DNA of 64,000 nucleotides, from contig WBMW01005080.1 in assembly GCA_013396635.1 (NCBI GenBank), positions 338,062-402,061 of the forward strand, in the 5' to 3' direction. The stretch's first letter is position 1, and the number at the start of each line of letters is the position of its first letter. The DNA is from Penelope pileata. Taxonomy: Eukaryota; Chordata; Aves; Galliformes; Cracidae. The notes under the pieces were generated by a model. It saw only the letters and a list, made by a program, of their open reading frames with translations, did not search any database and was not told the DNA's origin. Made by a program: the position numbers and the translations under genes. Below are positions 1 to 14,613 of this stretch, piece by piece.

Positions 1-202
1 AATACAGTGCTTTGTTTTGTAAAATGCCAGCTCACATAAACCCTGTGTTTATCATTGCACGCCAAGTATAAAAATAAGTTTGTCTCTTCAAAAGTAAATA
101 CACGTTTATTGTCCAGGGCAGGCGGTCCTTCTACTTGTTGCCTTTAAAATGGTGTTATTTCTCGGAAAATATTTCTCAAGTTGTTTTCCATTATGACATT
201 AT

Positions 203-205
<3 letters not shown>

Positions 206-249
<44 letters not shown>

Positions 250-270
250 CAAAATTTTTTTTTTTTTTTT
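206..270. repeat. Long poly-T tract
   Basis: A nearly pure T run of about 65 bases, interrupted only by CAAAA near its end. It is the longest homopolymer in the window. No attached retroposon body is recognisable on either side, so it may be a simple expansion or the A-tail of a decayed minus-strand retroposon. Confidence 0.9.
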
Positions 271-3200
271 GTGCTCCTGCCTGACAAGAACTATATTATA
301 AGTTTATTTCTGGATGTCATCTTGATTTTTTTCTTTTTTTTTGTTCTTTAAAGTCCATAGTGACTAATCTTCTGCAATCCAAAATCTACATTATTATATC
401 AGTGATAGAGTACTGCAAAATAAAATTTGTTGCTTAGAGAAGTTTTGCAGTTGCTATTAACTACAAAAAGAAAGATATTAAATAATTTTCTATGATTATG
501 TGTAACAGTACATTTGCTCATTTTTTTTATTTTTCAGAAGTGAAATCCATGTGTAAAGACAAAAATTATTTATTTTGTTTTAACTGATCGGAAATGTGTA
601 GAGAAGAGGCTTGTAAATCATTCTGTGGAGTTTTGTAAGTTTAATAGAGGCATTAGTACAGGCACATTGATGCATTGTCACTGAGATCCGGGAGGTTTAC
701 ATGTTGGTGTTTGTCTTAGACACAGAATCGAGGGGTGAGAAGCTTTTTGCTTTTATTCCTCTCCTATAAAATTCCTAATTAACATAAAATACAACCCCAG
801 AGTAGCTTTAACATGCCTCATTGCTAAAGTAGGGTAGGAAATAAAGTATTTTACATCTTCAGCTTTTTTTAAAAAATAGTCATTTTTCTTCTCTAATAGA
901 GTTTCACTTTGTACTCTCTCTTAAATTACACTGTAGTATATTGAAGCCACTTAAAATGCTTTCAGTTTAATCAAAGTGGAGCATAAGGTAAGCAGCTGCC
1001 TGTCCCTCTTGAGTATCAATCAGGAATGATGATTTTTAGTTTTCTGAGACTGTGTACTAATTCTTTGTGAACAGCTTACCATTGTATTGCAAGATACTCC
1101 CACCGTATGCTAAAACAGCTCATATATTTACAGTCATGTGTTAATAGAAATACAGATTTTTTTTTTTTTTTTAGACATTCAGCTGAGACGGAAAATAATG
1201 CAATTGAATCTTTTAATTTTTTTTTGTGTTCACTAGTTCATGCTTTTGTTACTTATATTATTTCTACTGTGGAGATTTTTCAGTGCTCTTTATAATGAAG
1301 TGAGGAGGAGACCAAACTGTCCATCAGTAGTACCAATTATTTCCATTAAACATAAAGTGTATTTCATCAATACTACAGAATTAGCTTACAAATAAGGAAA
1401 CTTGCTGTAATGTCATAGAGCATGCCTGGAAAAGCAGAGCTTTGATCAAACCCACCATTTCTTAAGTCAGAAGAAAACTGCACTGCTTTGCTTGGTAATA
1501 TGACAAAAGCAAGTTGTAAGATGGACAAGATTTTAAAAGAAAAGGAGGGGGGAGCTTTTTTTTTCATGCTATGCACTTGGAATTTATGTGACTTTCTTGA
1601 TGTGTTCCAGAAGAGGGAAAAGTGAGAATCTGAGAGATTCTTGATGGTATTTTAACAGTATGTATTTCTCAAATTCGGTTTCCGGGCAGTCACTCTAGCA
1701 CAAAGATTTAACTGCTGTCAGTATAAATGTAGCCTGTAAATTAAGAAGTTCTTCGATTTGTATAGATGTGCCTTCAAGGATATTATCTTCACACTGAGAC
1801 TTTCACCTGCTTTCTTTTTATTATTATTATTATTATTTTTCTCTATTCAAATGAGGGATCAAATAGGCTTCCTACTAGATAAATGTGCATTTGCAATTTT
1901 TACTCAAAGTCATATCCCATATTATTAAAAGAAGTCTGCTTAAGCTTTCTTTGCATCAGTCTGTAGCATTTTGCATAACTTCTGCTATAGATTTTGAAAT
2001 TAATTTCTCTTCTTTGAATGCAAATGAAAAGATTTAATTAAACTAATAGACTTGAATTTTGAAATTACTGGGCTTGAGAAAGGTACCTACCCCTTTAAAA
2101 GATATTAGCATAAAGATATAGCACATTTGTTTATTATGTTTCAAAATCAGCTACTAGTATCTCTGCCACAGGTAACAATTGACTTTTCAGGCTTCAAGTT
2201 AATAGCCTTGTCTCTTGCTTGTAGGGATCAATATTAGTATTAATTAATCACCATTATCAGCCCTAGGATCTGGTTCTATTTGTTGTTACATCAGCAAAAT
2301 ATCAATATAGAAAGTGGACTCTCTGATCGTCATGGCAACTTCATCTCTTGGGTCAAAGAAAGTTTATCTTATCTGTGCATGGAGAGTGGCAAACTGTTTA
2401 GGGATCTAGTTTGAACTCTAAGAACATTGATTTAGTTTTTGTTTGTGAATAGAGGCTGAATTCCAATCACAAGGGATAGGTAAGATTTAAATATTAATGC
2501 CCACAGGCTTGTCTGAGAGGGTGTCATTACCATTACTGTCAGATTGTCTTTTTGAGATGACACAATGGTAGAGGAGAATCGTGTAGTCAGGGTTACTTAA
2601 AGCTTAGTAATTTAGGCATTGGACAAACAGGTTATAAAGTGAAAGTATGGAAATCCTACAGCATTTATGCAGTAATATTTCTCCTCCCATGCAATATACG
2701 TGTAGGATTTCTTCCACTTAAGTAGAAATAAATGTAGAACCAGCTCAGAAGTGTATTCCTTCTGCCAACTCATTCTGTATATTTTATTATGCATTCTCCC
2801 TCACGAGATTTTTCAAACAAGTATCTGGCAAGTCTAAAGAAATAATCTCAGTGTTCCATTCACTCCTGAATTAACGACTAACAGACATCATAGAAAATCC
2901 GTATTCAACAGCCTGGTTAGTTATTTTTGAGTCTTGTAAGCTGATGTAATCATCTCCTAAGTTTGTGACAATAAAATATCAATAATGCTGTTTTATTGTG
3001 TCATAGTTCCCCTCTTCTATATTTTTAAGTGCCTCCCAAGAGTCCTGTTAGTAGCCAATGTACCTGAGACTTCTCAGTGTATATATAGCCATAGTACAGT
3101 TGAATATTTTTCTGAGGGCTTGGAAGGCAACATATACAAGCATGAGTTTTGCTTTGAGAAACAAGTGCACTTTCTTTACTCAGTTGTTTGTAAATGTTGC

Positions 3201-6200
3201 ATACATGTATTGATTTATTTGATGGTTCCTTAGGACGTGCTGTATTTGAGACATAGATTAAGAGTATTAATATACTTGCCTTCTAGTTATTGGCCCAATA
3301 GCATTTTTTTTCTCTTTTTATTCCTAGAATGTGAAGTAACAATTAAAAAAAAAATCTTATTGATGCAATGATGCAGGTAAAGTATTGTTTTGAGGAATCC
3401 CAAATGTACTAAGAGCAGTTCAGCACATATGCAATATCAAAGAACAGTTCCTGCAGAAAATACAGAGAACCAACCAAACAAAACTCAAACACATGCATAA
3501 AGCTTGCTCTGCAGAAGGAATCAGTTCTCTGTATTGACATTTCTCATTGATTATTCAGTTTTATCTAATGCTTTGAAAAGGTAATGCCATCATGAGTTGG
3601 TAACAGATGCGGGTGGTTGTCACAGTAGATTTTCCTTTAAAAAAGGAAAAAGGATTTAGTTTGGTATAAAGATGTGCGGTCTTAAGTTTTATTTTAATAG
3701 CTTCTAATATTGTCTATGTAATCATGTATGTGAAAGAGTGTTTGTTTAAGTTAAAAATGTGATAAGCAAAAAGTGTTTGTCTTTCTGTTGCAGATGTTGA
3801 ATAAATTTTGTCATGATGATTTTCCGTCTATCTTTGTATTTTTCATTTCTCCCATATTTCCTGTGTTGAAGAAGGGTGTTACATAAGAGTGTCACCCATC
3901 GCAAATGCTAGTATTTTGTTTTGAAGAATTAGCTAGGATTTCAAAACATGTTTAGGAGGTGGTATTTTTATTAGTAATCCTCAGAAACCTTTATCGAGCT
4001 AATTTGGTGTTAGGCTTGTTTCTCTATTTGATCTTTATGTTCATGCAATTTTTTAACTGCAAGTATATAAATAAAGCTAGAGCATAACCATTAATTTTCT
4101 CACTTTTGAGTAGTACCATATATTTTTCATAGAACTTTTCCTTTTATAATAAAGGTTAGTTCCATTATAGTAGGTTTATAAACTGAATAGGGCTTAGTAA
4201 TAGCCTATTGAAAATAACAGTGCTTTAACAGTTAGTGAATCACTCAGACATCTTTCCATAAACTCTTCTCATACATTACTCGTTGCACACACATAGATGG
4301 GTTGGAGTGATTTTGCTTTGCTCTTCCAGACAGCTAGACCTGAAGCCTTCAGTCTTTGATTAGCTGGTAGAACTGCGTGCCACACACTGCTCTAACTGTA
4401 CTCAGTCTTTTTGCCTTAGATTCAATATAGCGGAGTGTAGAAATAATTCTCTTGAATCTAGACACTTTTCCATTTTTCTTTTCTAATGAATAAAGTATTA
4501 ATACCAACTACAGTAAAATGTGAGACCATTTTCCATGTTAGTGGGTTTCTTATGTGTCTAATCCTTTTATGGATGAAGAAAGCTTTTTAACTTCATTAAA
4601 AAAAGTACTTTTGATGAATGTGAAAATATTTATGGGATGGGAGTTTAAAAATACATATAACAACAAATGGTATCTGAGAGATTTGTGTATGTAAAATTAG
4701 AATGTAGAGTAGAATACGAGCCTGGTTTATATTGAAGCATTTTTGTTATGTTCAAAGGAATTCTGTGGTTCAGATTTTGCCCCCCCTGTGCCGTACTTGT
4801 TCCGTTTCATATTATCTATGAAAAGTAAAAGTCTATATATTTTTTGCAGCAAAAATGATACAGAAAAATGTAATTACTTTTTAAACACACTTGCAATTAT
4901 TATTGAAAAGTGATTTTTAATGAGAGCAGAATGAATTATACTGTAAAACTTGAAATTCCTCATAGACCCAAATATGGTGAGAGATGTCTTTTTGTGTGTC
5001 TATTGTAAAGATTTTCTCTGCTGAAATGGAATAATCTTGAAAATACTTCTTCAGATGATATATGGAGGTGTTCATTTAGGCTGAGAAGAAATTCTGTAGA
5101 GGCTGATATTATTTTTACTTCTGTAGTTGCAGCACAAGCCTCAAAGGAAGCACTGTGATTTACTCCTGTAATTGGGATCATCATTGGAACCCTGCTATTT
5201 AGTACTTGGTTATACTTCTGTTATCAAGCATGAAGGTTAATGTTTATAAGATATTGTTGAAAAAAATTGCAAAGGAATTGTGAAATCTATTTGAAATTGT
5301 GCACGTATTCCATAGATCCTTATGTTTTGTCTAAACTTTTAACTTTCAAATTCAGGCTTAATATTTGATGGCTATAAAGATCCCCTCTCTGAAAAGTTGT
5401 GAAGAAGCACAGCAAAGACTTTCCTGATATGTTTTATGCAGCTTTATGCATTGAACTAGGATGCAATTGGGAAAGCAGTGAAGACGATGATAAAATTTTG
5501 AAAACTTAAGTTGAATAGTTCTGAAAAAAACCTTGCCATCACTCCCTCACACCTTCTAATGTTACGATCTTTGGTTAATAAATGTGTATGACAAAGACTC
5601 CAGCTTTCTTGGAAATAGTAACAAATCATTTTTGAAAGCTTTCAATCAGATTGGTGTTTGAGTGTCATGTCTGCTAATTGTATGTCAGCCATTTCAGAAT
5701 GGACATAGACAAAATGTTTTAGCTTTGTAGAATGCAAAATAGAAAATCTGTGAATATAGCCGTAGAGATATTGGTGTTTTGTGCGCTTTTCATGTGTGGG
5801 GTGTCTTTGTTCATGCAAACAATCATAGAGTAGAATTGAATAATGCTGTGTATATGAATAGGATGGAGTACATCTGAGAAGCCCCTGGCATGCAAATAAC
5901 TTCATTTTCAAAGAAACTGTTTAATTTTTAAAGCAAATGCATGTATAGATTTCCACTTAAATAAAATTTTGCTTGCTAGCATTTCCAAAAATACATGATA
6001 TTTCAGTAAACACTGAAAAACTTAAGAACTGAGAAAAATCTCAAATGTTTGACAGTTTATCTGGTAAAAAATATTAGCTAGTTGCTAAAAATAGAAGTGC
6101 ACTCCTTAACAATGTGCATCTTGGACAAACAGACGCATATTTTGTCATCAAGTTAAGCTTCTGAAGTCAGGGCTACAACTGGGTCAGATGATAAGATGAG

Positions 6201-7890
6201 CACAACAGAAAAACGAAGAGTGGCTCTGATAAAAACTGATTGATTGATGTCTGGCTTCCCCACCATCACAAGCAGTTGACAGTTAGTTTGGGATCAGATG
6301 ATTTGGCTTTTGCGATAGAAGATGGGGCCTGGTAGGCAAGTCTGAAGGACAAAAAGGTCGGTTTCTGTATAGCGTCAGGCAGTGCTGGGTTCCCACAAGG
6401 TGGGGTATTGGATTGTGTTATTCTTTAGTTACAAGACTTAACTTTTCATGGTCCATTGAAAGGCCAAGTAATCTGGTCAGTATTAATACAGAAATAAGGC
6501 TGTAAGTTGTGAGAGAAAGCAATGAAAGCAAGGGAGTATACCCGTTGGACAAGTGAATTACAGAAATAAACTATTTGTTGTTATTTACTTTTTTGTTTAC
6601 TTAAAGCATCACAATTCAAAGAACTATATGGTATATAAAGTTATTTAGGAAAAAAATGGTTTCTATTGTAAATTTGTCAGTGCAGCCGCAAGAAATATTT
6701 TGATACATGTAAGCTGAGTGACTGTAATGAAACATAGTGGACAAATTAATTTCAGTTTGTGAAATATTTACTGCTATTCTGTAAGCCATTATGTATAGCA
6801 TATTGTACTTCATACAGAGAAGTATGTATTTTTCATTAGATTAAGAGCAATTAGCATGGTATACATAAATATTATTAAAATTAATTTATGTGAAGTGTAT
6901 TTTTGTTGACTGGAGATTATTTATCAATCTGAGACCATACCATTAACAGCTGAGTTTTCGTTTGTATTTTTTGTTTGTTTGTTTTTCAAAGCGCATTTAC
7001 AATTAGCACTTTGTATGTAACAGCCACAGAAGGAGGAAAAAAATGTGTAAATGAAAATCACGACAGAGTAGCTTTCAAATGAACAAGGTTTTGAATGTAA
7101 GCCGTGAAAATGTGTACAACTGCCAGAGAATTGGAATTTGGACAGCTTGGATTTGAATTTAGATTTTTGGTCAGTTGGATACTCTCTAGAAATCCTTTAT
7201 AATGTATCGTTTTTCTCTGAGTTTTAAGGGTCAGATCTCCAAAGGACAGTCAGGTCTCAGCTAATGCTGCTGGCTTAATATCAGTAAGATGAATTCTGCA
7301 AGGTGCTGTATTGCTGATAGTATAACTGGAATGCAATATGAAAGAACCTGTAGTATAACCTGGAGTGCTACCAGTAATAAGTGATCAGTGTAGGTGAACT
7401 GGTGGTTGTTTGAACAGTGATTAGTTATACTTCAAGAAAGGTTGTTTTCTTACTGTCTAATCTCTGGGACCTATTTCATTTAACAAATAATAATAAAATG
7501 TTTTATTCATGGAAAACACAGTTTTATCCTGGATATTTTTTACATGTCGAGGCGTATGCTAAATGCATGTTTTAAAACACAGAATTTAGAGTAATATTTA
7601 TGCATGCAGATTTTAGACAAAACTGTGAAGTCTAAGAACTTCTTCCATTTTTCTTAATATCACAGTGCATCACTTAAAAGCCCAGAAAAGCTCTGGTGTT
7701 AATACATTATCAGGCTGAACTCTCTCAGCATTATTACAAGTGATCTGAAATAAGCTGTTAAAGTCCATATATAATTGCAGATGGTTCAGATTTTCAGATG
7801 CGTTTCTTTCACAAACACCTGGCATCAATAGCATAATTAATGCTTGTGTAAAAATGTCTCATTGCATCTGAAAAAATTCAGCATATTATA
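271..7890. other. AT-rich sequence without a recognised gene
   Basis: About 7.6 kb of AT-rich sequence. Open frames are short (under 90 codons), occur in all frames, and lack supporting splice sites or recognisable motifs. It includes T tracts near 1158-1172 and a short (TTA)n microsatellite. Segments following good polypyrimidine-AG acceptors (for example near 3328 and 3794) lack a matching open frame plus donor. The best reading is intron or intergenic DNA. Confidence 0.6.
1818..1837. repeat. (TTA)n microsatellite
   Basis: Six to seven tandem TTA/ATT units inside a T-rich stretch. Confidence 0.9.
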
Positions 7891-8421
7891 CGCAGGTCGC
7901 TCCGAAAGTAATGCCTCCTGTTTATTTCCACATAAACTGCAACAGCTACAAAGAGCATAACAGTATTTGACAAAGCAAATTCTCAGCTACAAAACTCTTT
8001 TTCAACATAGTCACCACCATGAGCTACACATTTTTCATGTGCAATGAGCAAGAGCCTGCATGCCGTGCTCGTGAAAATCTGCACCAGCGGAGGCAACCAC
8101 TGTCGCTACAGCTGAAACGTACCGCCCACCCCTCACTGTGCTCCATCCACTGTTTGCTCTCCAGAAACGTTCAGCAAGCATTGATGAATGTCAATGGGTA
8201 CCATTTTTTCTGTATGAAGGAATAGAATGATACACCTTTGCTTCATCCGCACTTCCATGTCAGGCACAATTTTGTCAGACTGCCCATCTGTCTCATGGCA
8301 ACAAAATGGAATGGAATGTTGGTGGGAAGGCTCAAATTCTGTTGTCATGCTACCGACATCCACCTCTGACATTGTGGGCCAATATCATAAAGTAGGAGGC
8401 ATTACTTTTGGAGCAGTCCTG
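7891..8421 (-). mobile_element. Non-autonomous mariner element (internally deleted), copy 1
   Basis: A Tc1/mariner DNA transposon remnant of 531 bp. The ends are inverted repeats: the left end carries GCTCCGAAAGTAATGCCTCC and the complement of the right end reads GCTCCAAAAGTAATGCCTCC. TA dinucleotides flank both ends (7889-7890 and 8422-8423), as expected for mariner target duplication. On the minus strand, residual coding ends survive. A piece near 8133-8200 reads DIHQCLLNVSGEQTVD, like the N-terminal helix-turn-helix part of mariner transposases. A piece ending at 7983 reads HGGDYVEKEFCS then stop, like the mariner C-terminus. The catalytic core is missing, since full elements are about 1.2-1.3 kb, so it cannot encode transposase. 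It is colinear with the copy at 62833-63382 and resembles the chicken mariner family as I remember it. Confidence 0.88.
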
Positions 8422-8423
8422 TA

Positions 8424-9857
8424 CTTAATAAAATTGAAGAGTGCTTTATTTATCTTTACTTCAAAATATGATACTCATGCCTGACCAGAGACTGTAGCCT
8501 TCTTTATTCTCGTGTTTGAGAGTTTTGCATGTCTACAGTATACAACTGAGAATTGTATGAAAAAGAAAAACAGAGTGGATGAATCAAAAATTGGAGGAGG
8601 TAGGGGAAACAGGGAGTCATGTAGCCAAAATAATCGTCAATTCTTATAAATGGAGAGTAACACTTAGAGCAGATAGACTGTGTAATTTTATGATTAGTCC
8701 TGAGGCTTAGGAAATCTCATTTAAATTTGACTGTGCTTTGGGGATGTTATAACTGGTCTTACGTGTTCAACATTCATGTTCTTTTACTATTAGTTCAGAA
8801 GTTTTGCTGTCGAGAGAGGAGGTGAAATTCAGTTATCAAATTCTTGCTAAATTTGTTTTTTAACGTTGATTGTCAGGCATTATAAAATAAGACAAAAGCA
8901 CTTTCAGAGTTACTCCTGTTATGTTTAAATTGTATCAAGTCATATGAATCATTAGTACACATTACACTAGGCAATACCTGTATAAAAGAAGGATCATACC
9001 TGATTTGCACTGTTGTACAGTCTTTGAAAATGTAAACCTGCTTTAGTATTCAAAGGAAAATATTTTGAGAATATGGATTCATGTGCTGTCACCAGGAAAA
9101 TAATTTAAGTTTTCACATGTCAATTATTTTTAACTAGGTACCGTTTTATGTTAATCTAGCCCCAAATTCTTCCAGAGTGCTATTTATGAAGTGCTGACAT
9201 AGGACCTTGATTTTATTCGCAGGGATGTTTAAAAAATAAATTAGAAAAAAAAAATCTGACTAATCATATTTATTAATAAAATATTGATTTGTTGTAAGAA
9301 AATTGCTGTGCAATTGGTTTGGTAGTTTTATTTTTATCTATTTCCTAATAGGCAGATGTTCCTGTTACTAATAGTACCGAGATGCATAGTATTTGGCACC
9401 TTTTTAGAAGCTTCACTATGAAAACTAAACGAATACATAATTCTTCAATGGCAGTTCAGATAAGTTTACAAGAAACTATTTGAATAACTATCTTTATAAC
9501 TGGTCATGTTAGAAACAATTCTCTAAAATTGTCACAAATTAAATAGGAAATTTTGTGTTTGTTCATGTGAGAAAGTATTTTGTCAACTGATTTGAATTTG
9601 TGAGTTATTTCTAAAATTTTCCTTCCAAGAATACATTAAAAGTACATGCATTTAAATAAACATTTGTGTTTATATGTCTCTATATATGTGAGAATTAGTA
9701 CAGAATTGTCTATGCACAGAATGAGGCATGTAAGTTGGCATATAGTAGCAACTTACTATGCTTTTTGCTTGAAAGTATTTTATAATACAGATACTGGGTT
9801 CAGTGAAAATAAAATATAAGATTGTGCTATATTCGTAAACAAGCAACTGGAGTTCCC
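8424..9857. other. No gene recognised
   Basis: AT-rich sequence between the mariner copy and the assembly gap. I see no coding signal, structured RNA or repeat family here. Confidence 0.6.
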
Positions 9858-9907
9858 NNNNNNNNNNNNNNNNNNNNNNNNNNNNNNNNNNNNNNNNNNN
9901 NNNNNNN
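9858..9907. other. Assembly gap (50 N)
   Basis: Fifty undetermined bases. The left flank ends in TTCCC and the right flank begins with a run of C, so the missing sequence probably sits in a C-rich (G-rich on the complement) tract. Any open frame crossing it is an artefact. Confidence 0.97.
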
Positions 9908-10219
9908 CCCCCCAGGTAATTTTGTATGCTGTATCTTAAACAGAGCCTCTGAAACAAGCAAAGTCTGGGAATATTGCCTTGGTTTCAGTGATAGAAAAAC
10001 GAGTTTCCTACTGTTGTCCAGGCTTTTTAAAGTTTTGTTTACTTACTATTTTTTGAGTAGATACTGATACCTTATTTTATGAGATTCTCAACACCTACAG
10101 CTCTTGTTGGAATCAGTTGATAATGAACCCTAAGTACTGCAATCAGGAGTAGCATCCGGATTCTTCCATACCTATTGCTGTTCTTAGTCTACAACTTCAG
10201 TCTCCTTTTATTGGAAATG

Positions 10220-10245
10220 TAATATATATATGTGTGTGTGTGTGT
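10220..10245. repeat. (TA)n(TG)n microsatellite
   Basis: A run of TA units changing into TG units, a common form of vertebrate dinucleotide repeat. Confidence 0.9.
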
Positions 10246-11175
10246 TAAATATAACTAAAAAAAGTATATAATATCTCTTGAACTTTAATGACTGTTTAAA
10301 ATAGCCAAGTATAGCTCTTAGCAGATTTTCCTTTCTGTCTTCCAAAAGACCTGCAGAAACATTTCATTTCAGATTAAAATCTTACTTTATAGCAAGATCA
10401 TAAGTAGGGGGAGCTACAATGAAAGCTCTGAACTTGAATATGCAGTGTACATTTTATTAAGCTGCTAATAATGGTATAGAGTTTTGTCTTGTAAATAGGT
10501 TAGGTGTCTTAGATGTTATGTTACACTATTACAGGCAAAATCAAACAAAGTTTATTTCCCATAGGTTGTTACCATAAGTTTTAAAATTTTAATCTGCTGT
10601 GCCAAAAACAGTTCATTTGTCATACACATCAGATGTTTTAACTTGAGTGATATTTAAGATGCTTGTTATATTTAATCAGGCTGTTGTGCTCAGACAAATT
10701 GTTCTTCTAAATTCTTTTTCTAAAAAGGCCAATGCCAAATCCAGTGGGGGGTTTTTCGCACCTTAAAGATGATGCATTTTTAATATTGCTTAATTACTTG
10801 CTTTATATTGTTCTCCTTTGTTATATATCAGAATTGAAGGCAATCTAACGTTAAAAAGAAAAGCATGCACGTTGCAGAAAAATAGACTGCATTTATAAAA
10901 ATTATGAATCTTTTGCTAATAGATGTGATACAAAATTTACTCTAAATGAAGAATTCTGAATTTTTGTGGATTAACTGTAAGAAATGGGCACAGAGATGAA
11001 CAAATTTGGCAGAAGTAGAAAGTTTTGCTTGGGAGTGGATGGTGATCTTTGTTCTCAGCCTTGAAAAACAGAATATAGGGATCAGTGAAAATAAAATATA
11101 AGAACTGAGCTATCACACAACATTTAGTTTAGTTCTGATAGACTGGGAGTGTATTTTGCCAATATATTGTCATCT

Positions 11176-11256
11176 CCTTTTTTCTTTTATTTGTTTGGTT
11201 TTTCTTTTTTCTTTTTTTTTTCCTGTTTCTTTCTTTCTTTCTTTTTTTTTTTTTTT
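11176..11256. repeat. Polypyrimidine tract with (TTTC)n core
   Basis: About 80 bases that are almost all T and C, including tandem TTTC units and a 15-base T run at the end. There is no following AG with an open exon, so it does not look like a functional splice tract. Confidence 0.85.
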
Positions 11257-13677
11257 AATTTTTGTTATAAGATACTGATTTTTGTGCTTTAGCTCTTAGG
11301 TTCTGAGTTTGTCTCACATCAGACATATTAAATATTTGCTATTATATTCTTGCATATTTACATCACATTTTTGTGAAGGATGACTTGAATGCTTTTAGAC
11401 ATGAGAAAAGCTTCAAAAAGTTGCTGGGAGTTTCGTCTTTTTCCTAGAAAGGAAGTATTATGTAGAAGGAAGCACCGTTTGTTCATTTGGGTGTAAAAAG
11501 CAGAAAGAACTGAACAGAACCTAGGAAATTTAAGTAATCATAGTAACATTTTTGTTATGGTTTGTTTATTTATTTTTATTTCCTATTCTTTCTTCTTCTG
11601 GAAGGGAGGAGCACTGACCATGGTTTAACTATATACATGAACACTGAAAGTCTGGAAGCCATAATTATTGCTAGCTTGAATAGCTTTTACATTCAAATGT
11701 ATTTTGATACCTAAATTATGCCATTGTGTTTATGTGTGAAGTGTAAGAAAAGTTGTAGGCACCTCTGTTACTTCAGTGCTTAATTAAGTGTTAAGCATCT
11801 TGTTAGAGTAATTTCAGTGGTCTGTGTTAAATGTACTGCATTTTGTATAAAATAATACTTTGTTCGTGAAGTAGGTGGATTGAATGTTTCAATTCCGTTT
11901 GGTGTTACACATCAATGATGCACTGCTCATTCTAATTGTGGGTTTGTGGAATGGCAAAATGTTATTTATGTGATAACCTGCATATAATGGCAAATATGTT
12001 TTTAGATTATTATGCTATTCTTTGGTGTTTTTTTGATTGACTGAGTGGTTCATACCTTGTATCTGATGGTAGTTACTTCTCTGATGATAATTAATCTCTG
12101 TAGGAGTAGAACATTTGTCACAGAGTCTCGCTTGAAATATAGCATGGATGAGCTTGCTAGAGAAGTTATATTTTGATGGAGTAATAGGAAGACATCTCAT
12201 AATCTGTAAACTTTTAAATAATACATGTATGATTTTTCCATTCTTTTTGGGCCTTTTCTGGTGTTAGAACAAGCAGCAGTTCTAAGGCCATATATCTATT
12301 AATGGAGAGTGATTGATAGTTATTTATTGTATGTATTCAGATTGCATAGAGCAATCTGTAGGTGGAATTCTGTACATACACTTCATTGCGTTTTAGTGTG
12401 ATCATTACCTGTACATCTCTTTCATTCTCTCATCATTTGGTAAGTAATCATAGTTTGCTTCTTTTTATTTTTTCTATTTGAAGAGATCAACGTCATTATC
12501 AAGTTTTTGGCAAAACTTTAAGCTAGAGACTGGAAATTATTTGCCAGGAAGGTACTGATAGAACCTAGAACATAACACAGGGCCTTTAATATCTGCTCTA
12601 CCTGATGAAGTGCAGCTTTTGGACTGCTCTTGATGTTGCTCATCTCTCCAGTAAATTTTGCTAGTTGTAAGAACACTCCTTAATAAAAAAGGAAGACAGA
12701 ACCTATTGCCTTGATCACACAATTCTAATAAATAAAAGCCAAGTGCAAAAAGAGATTTCTAGGTCTTTGACATTAATGTTCTCATAATTGTATATAAATC
12801 AATAAACCTTAGAGCTGCTCCTGTATAACTAACATGATTCCAAATGCCAGTTCTTCACTGAATTAACAGAAACTGAGTAAAAGAAGTGCCATGTGGCCAT
12901 TCCTCTATTTACTACTATATGGAGTAATTAGGCTAACCCTTATGCATACCTGTTGCACCAGATGGATGGGATGAAGTTAGTTATCATCATTTGGGTAAAT
13001 GGTGATTTGGAGAAGGCACTGTTTTTTGGTCATCCCTTTATAAAATGGGATCTTGTTATAATGGCTGAAACAGAGGGACTGGAAATACAACTTTTGTTAT
13101 GACTTTATATGCATTGTCTTAAAGGAAATATTTTTCTAACAATTGAAAGCCAATGTTTTATTAGCTCCTTTCATGTTAATGTAAGAAGTAAAAAAATCTG
13201 AATTTCTTTATTGTATGCAATGTCTTTTCTGACAAGTATTTTTGGAGTGTGAGAGTCCCCCTACAGAACATTCATTATATCTCAGCCTTTTTTTTTTTTC
13301 CAATATTAGAATGCTGTTATCTTATAGCATCTGGAAAATTCCAAGTTTTGATTAAAAATTTCTATAAATAGTTTCAGAATATTTCTTTTATAAATGAGGA
13401 GCTAAAAATTGCCTATGGCAAAGAGGGTGAAATTGTTGCCATGTTGGAATCAATGACAGGTTTTCAAGAAATCAAGAACTGTCCTTCATAGATGTGTTAT
13501 ATTTGGTACTCTACCTTTATTTTGGATGATCAGTCACTGGAGAATGAATAGCAAGAGTAAATAAGCTTAGTAACAGAATGTATTTTGACCACACTGTTTG
13601 ACTTTAAGGGCATTGAGTTTGTGTCCTTTTGCTTGGTGATACTCTGTGAAAAAGATTTAAAGTATGCCTAAGAAGCA

Positions 13678-13696
13678 GAAACAAACAAACAAACAA
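13678..13696. repeat. (AAAC)n microsatellite
   Basis: Four to five tandem AAAC units. Confidence 0.85.
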
Positions 13697-14577
13697 GTTT
13701 ATTTCTTTCTCTACTGATTTTACTCGTTATTAGAAATGAAGGTCTTATCAGTGCTATAGATGACTACAAGGGCTGCATGGGGAGCACCTGGAGTGTGACA
13801 CCAAAACACCATAGAAGGCTGAAGCAAATCAGCTTAAATAGGGATTTCTTAGCATTAAGGTGTCACAGATGTAGGTAAATTAATTTTTTTTTTGTTATTA
13901 AAACCTGTTTAATTTCCAATGATAAATTACTGATGTAAAGAGAAACACTATTATTGCATTAGACATTTAGAAAGCTCTTAAGTTGCATCAAAGTTACCCC
14001 AGTCAAACTTCAGCAAGAGAACAAAGATCAAATTTGACAGAATTGGCATTTTTAAGATAACAAAAAAAGAGGAAAATGAGGTTTCCTTGAGCAAAAAATC
14101 TTCCAGGATTGACTTGCATGTCTCTGGTGAAAATAACATAATTAAAATACAGTTAGACAGAAGCAGGTCATAGGTTTCTTTGAAATCAAAGTGAATATTT
14201 CAAGTACAATTTAATATTAAATGTTAATTTAATAATTTAATGGAGATCAGTGAAAGGTCAAGTTGGAATGCAAAGGGTTAAAATGCTGAACAGTGACCTG
14301 AACAGGGAGTTGTTGTGTCTCTGAATCCCAGACATACTTTATTAGGACAATCCAGCTGGTTTTCTATTTCTATCTCCTCATTATCAACACGCTTATGGTA
14401 TGGCCTCTTCCCCCTCACTTCCAATGCCAAGAATTTGGCAGGGACACCATGTGGGGAGGTCAGAGAGTGATTGAGAGGAAAAATGAAGTTGAGACTGCAG
14501 CAGAGATGCAGAAGGAGGGAGTCCAGTCAGTGAAGAGCTAATGGTGCCTGTTTGCTGTGTGGAAACTACATGCAGAG

Positions 14578-14613
14578 GTTTTTTTTGTGTGTGCGCTTTT
14601 TTTTTTTTTTTTN
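14578..14613. repeat. T-rich tract ending in an unresolved base
   Basis: Two T runs separated by a short GTGTGTGCGC segment. The second ends at a single N (14613), which suggests that its true length was not resolved in the assembly. Confidence 0.85.

Noticed and set aside
9670..10067. Open frames crossing the N gap
   Set aside because: The frame continuity is an artefact of undetermined bases.
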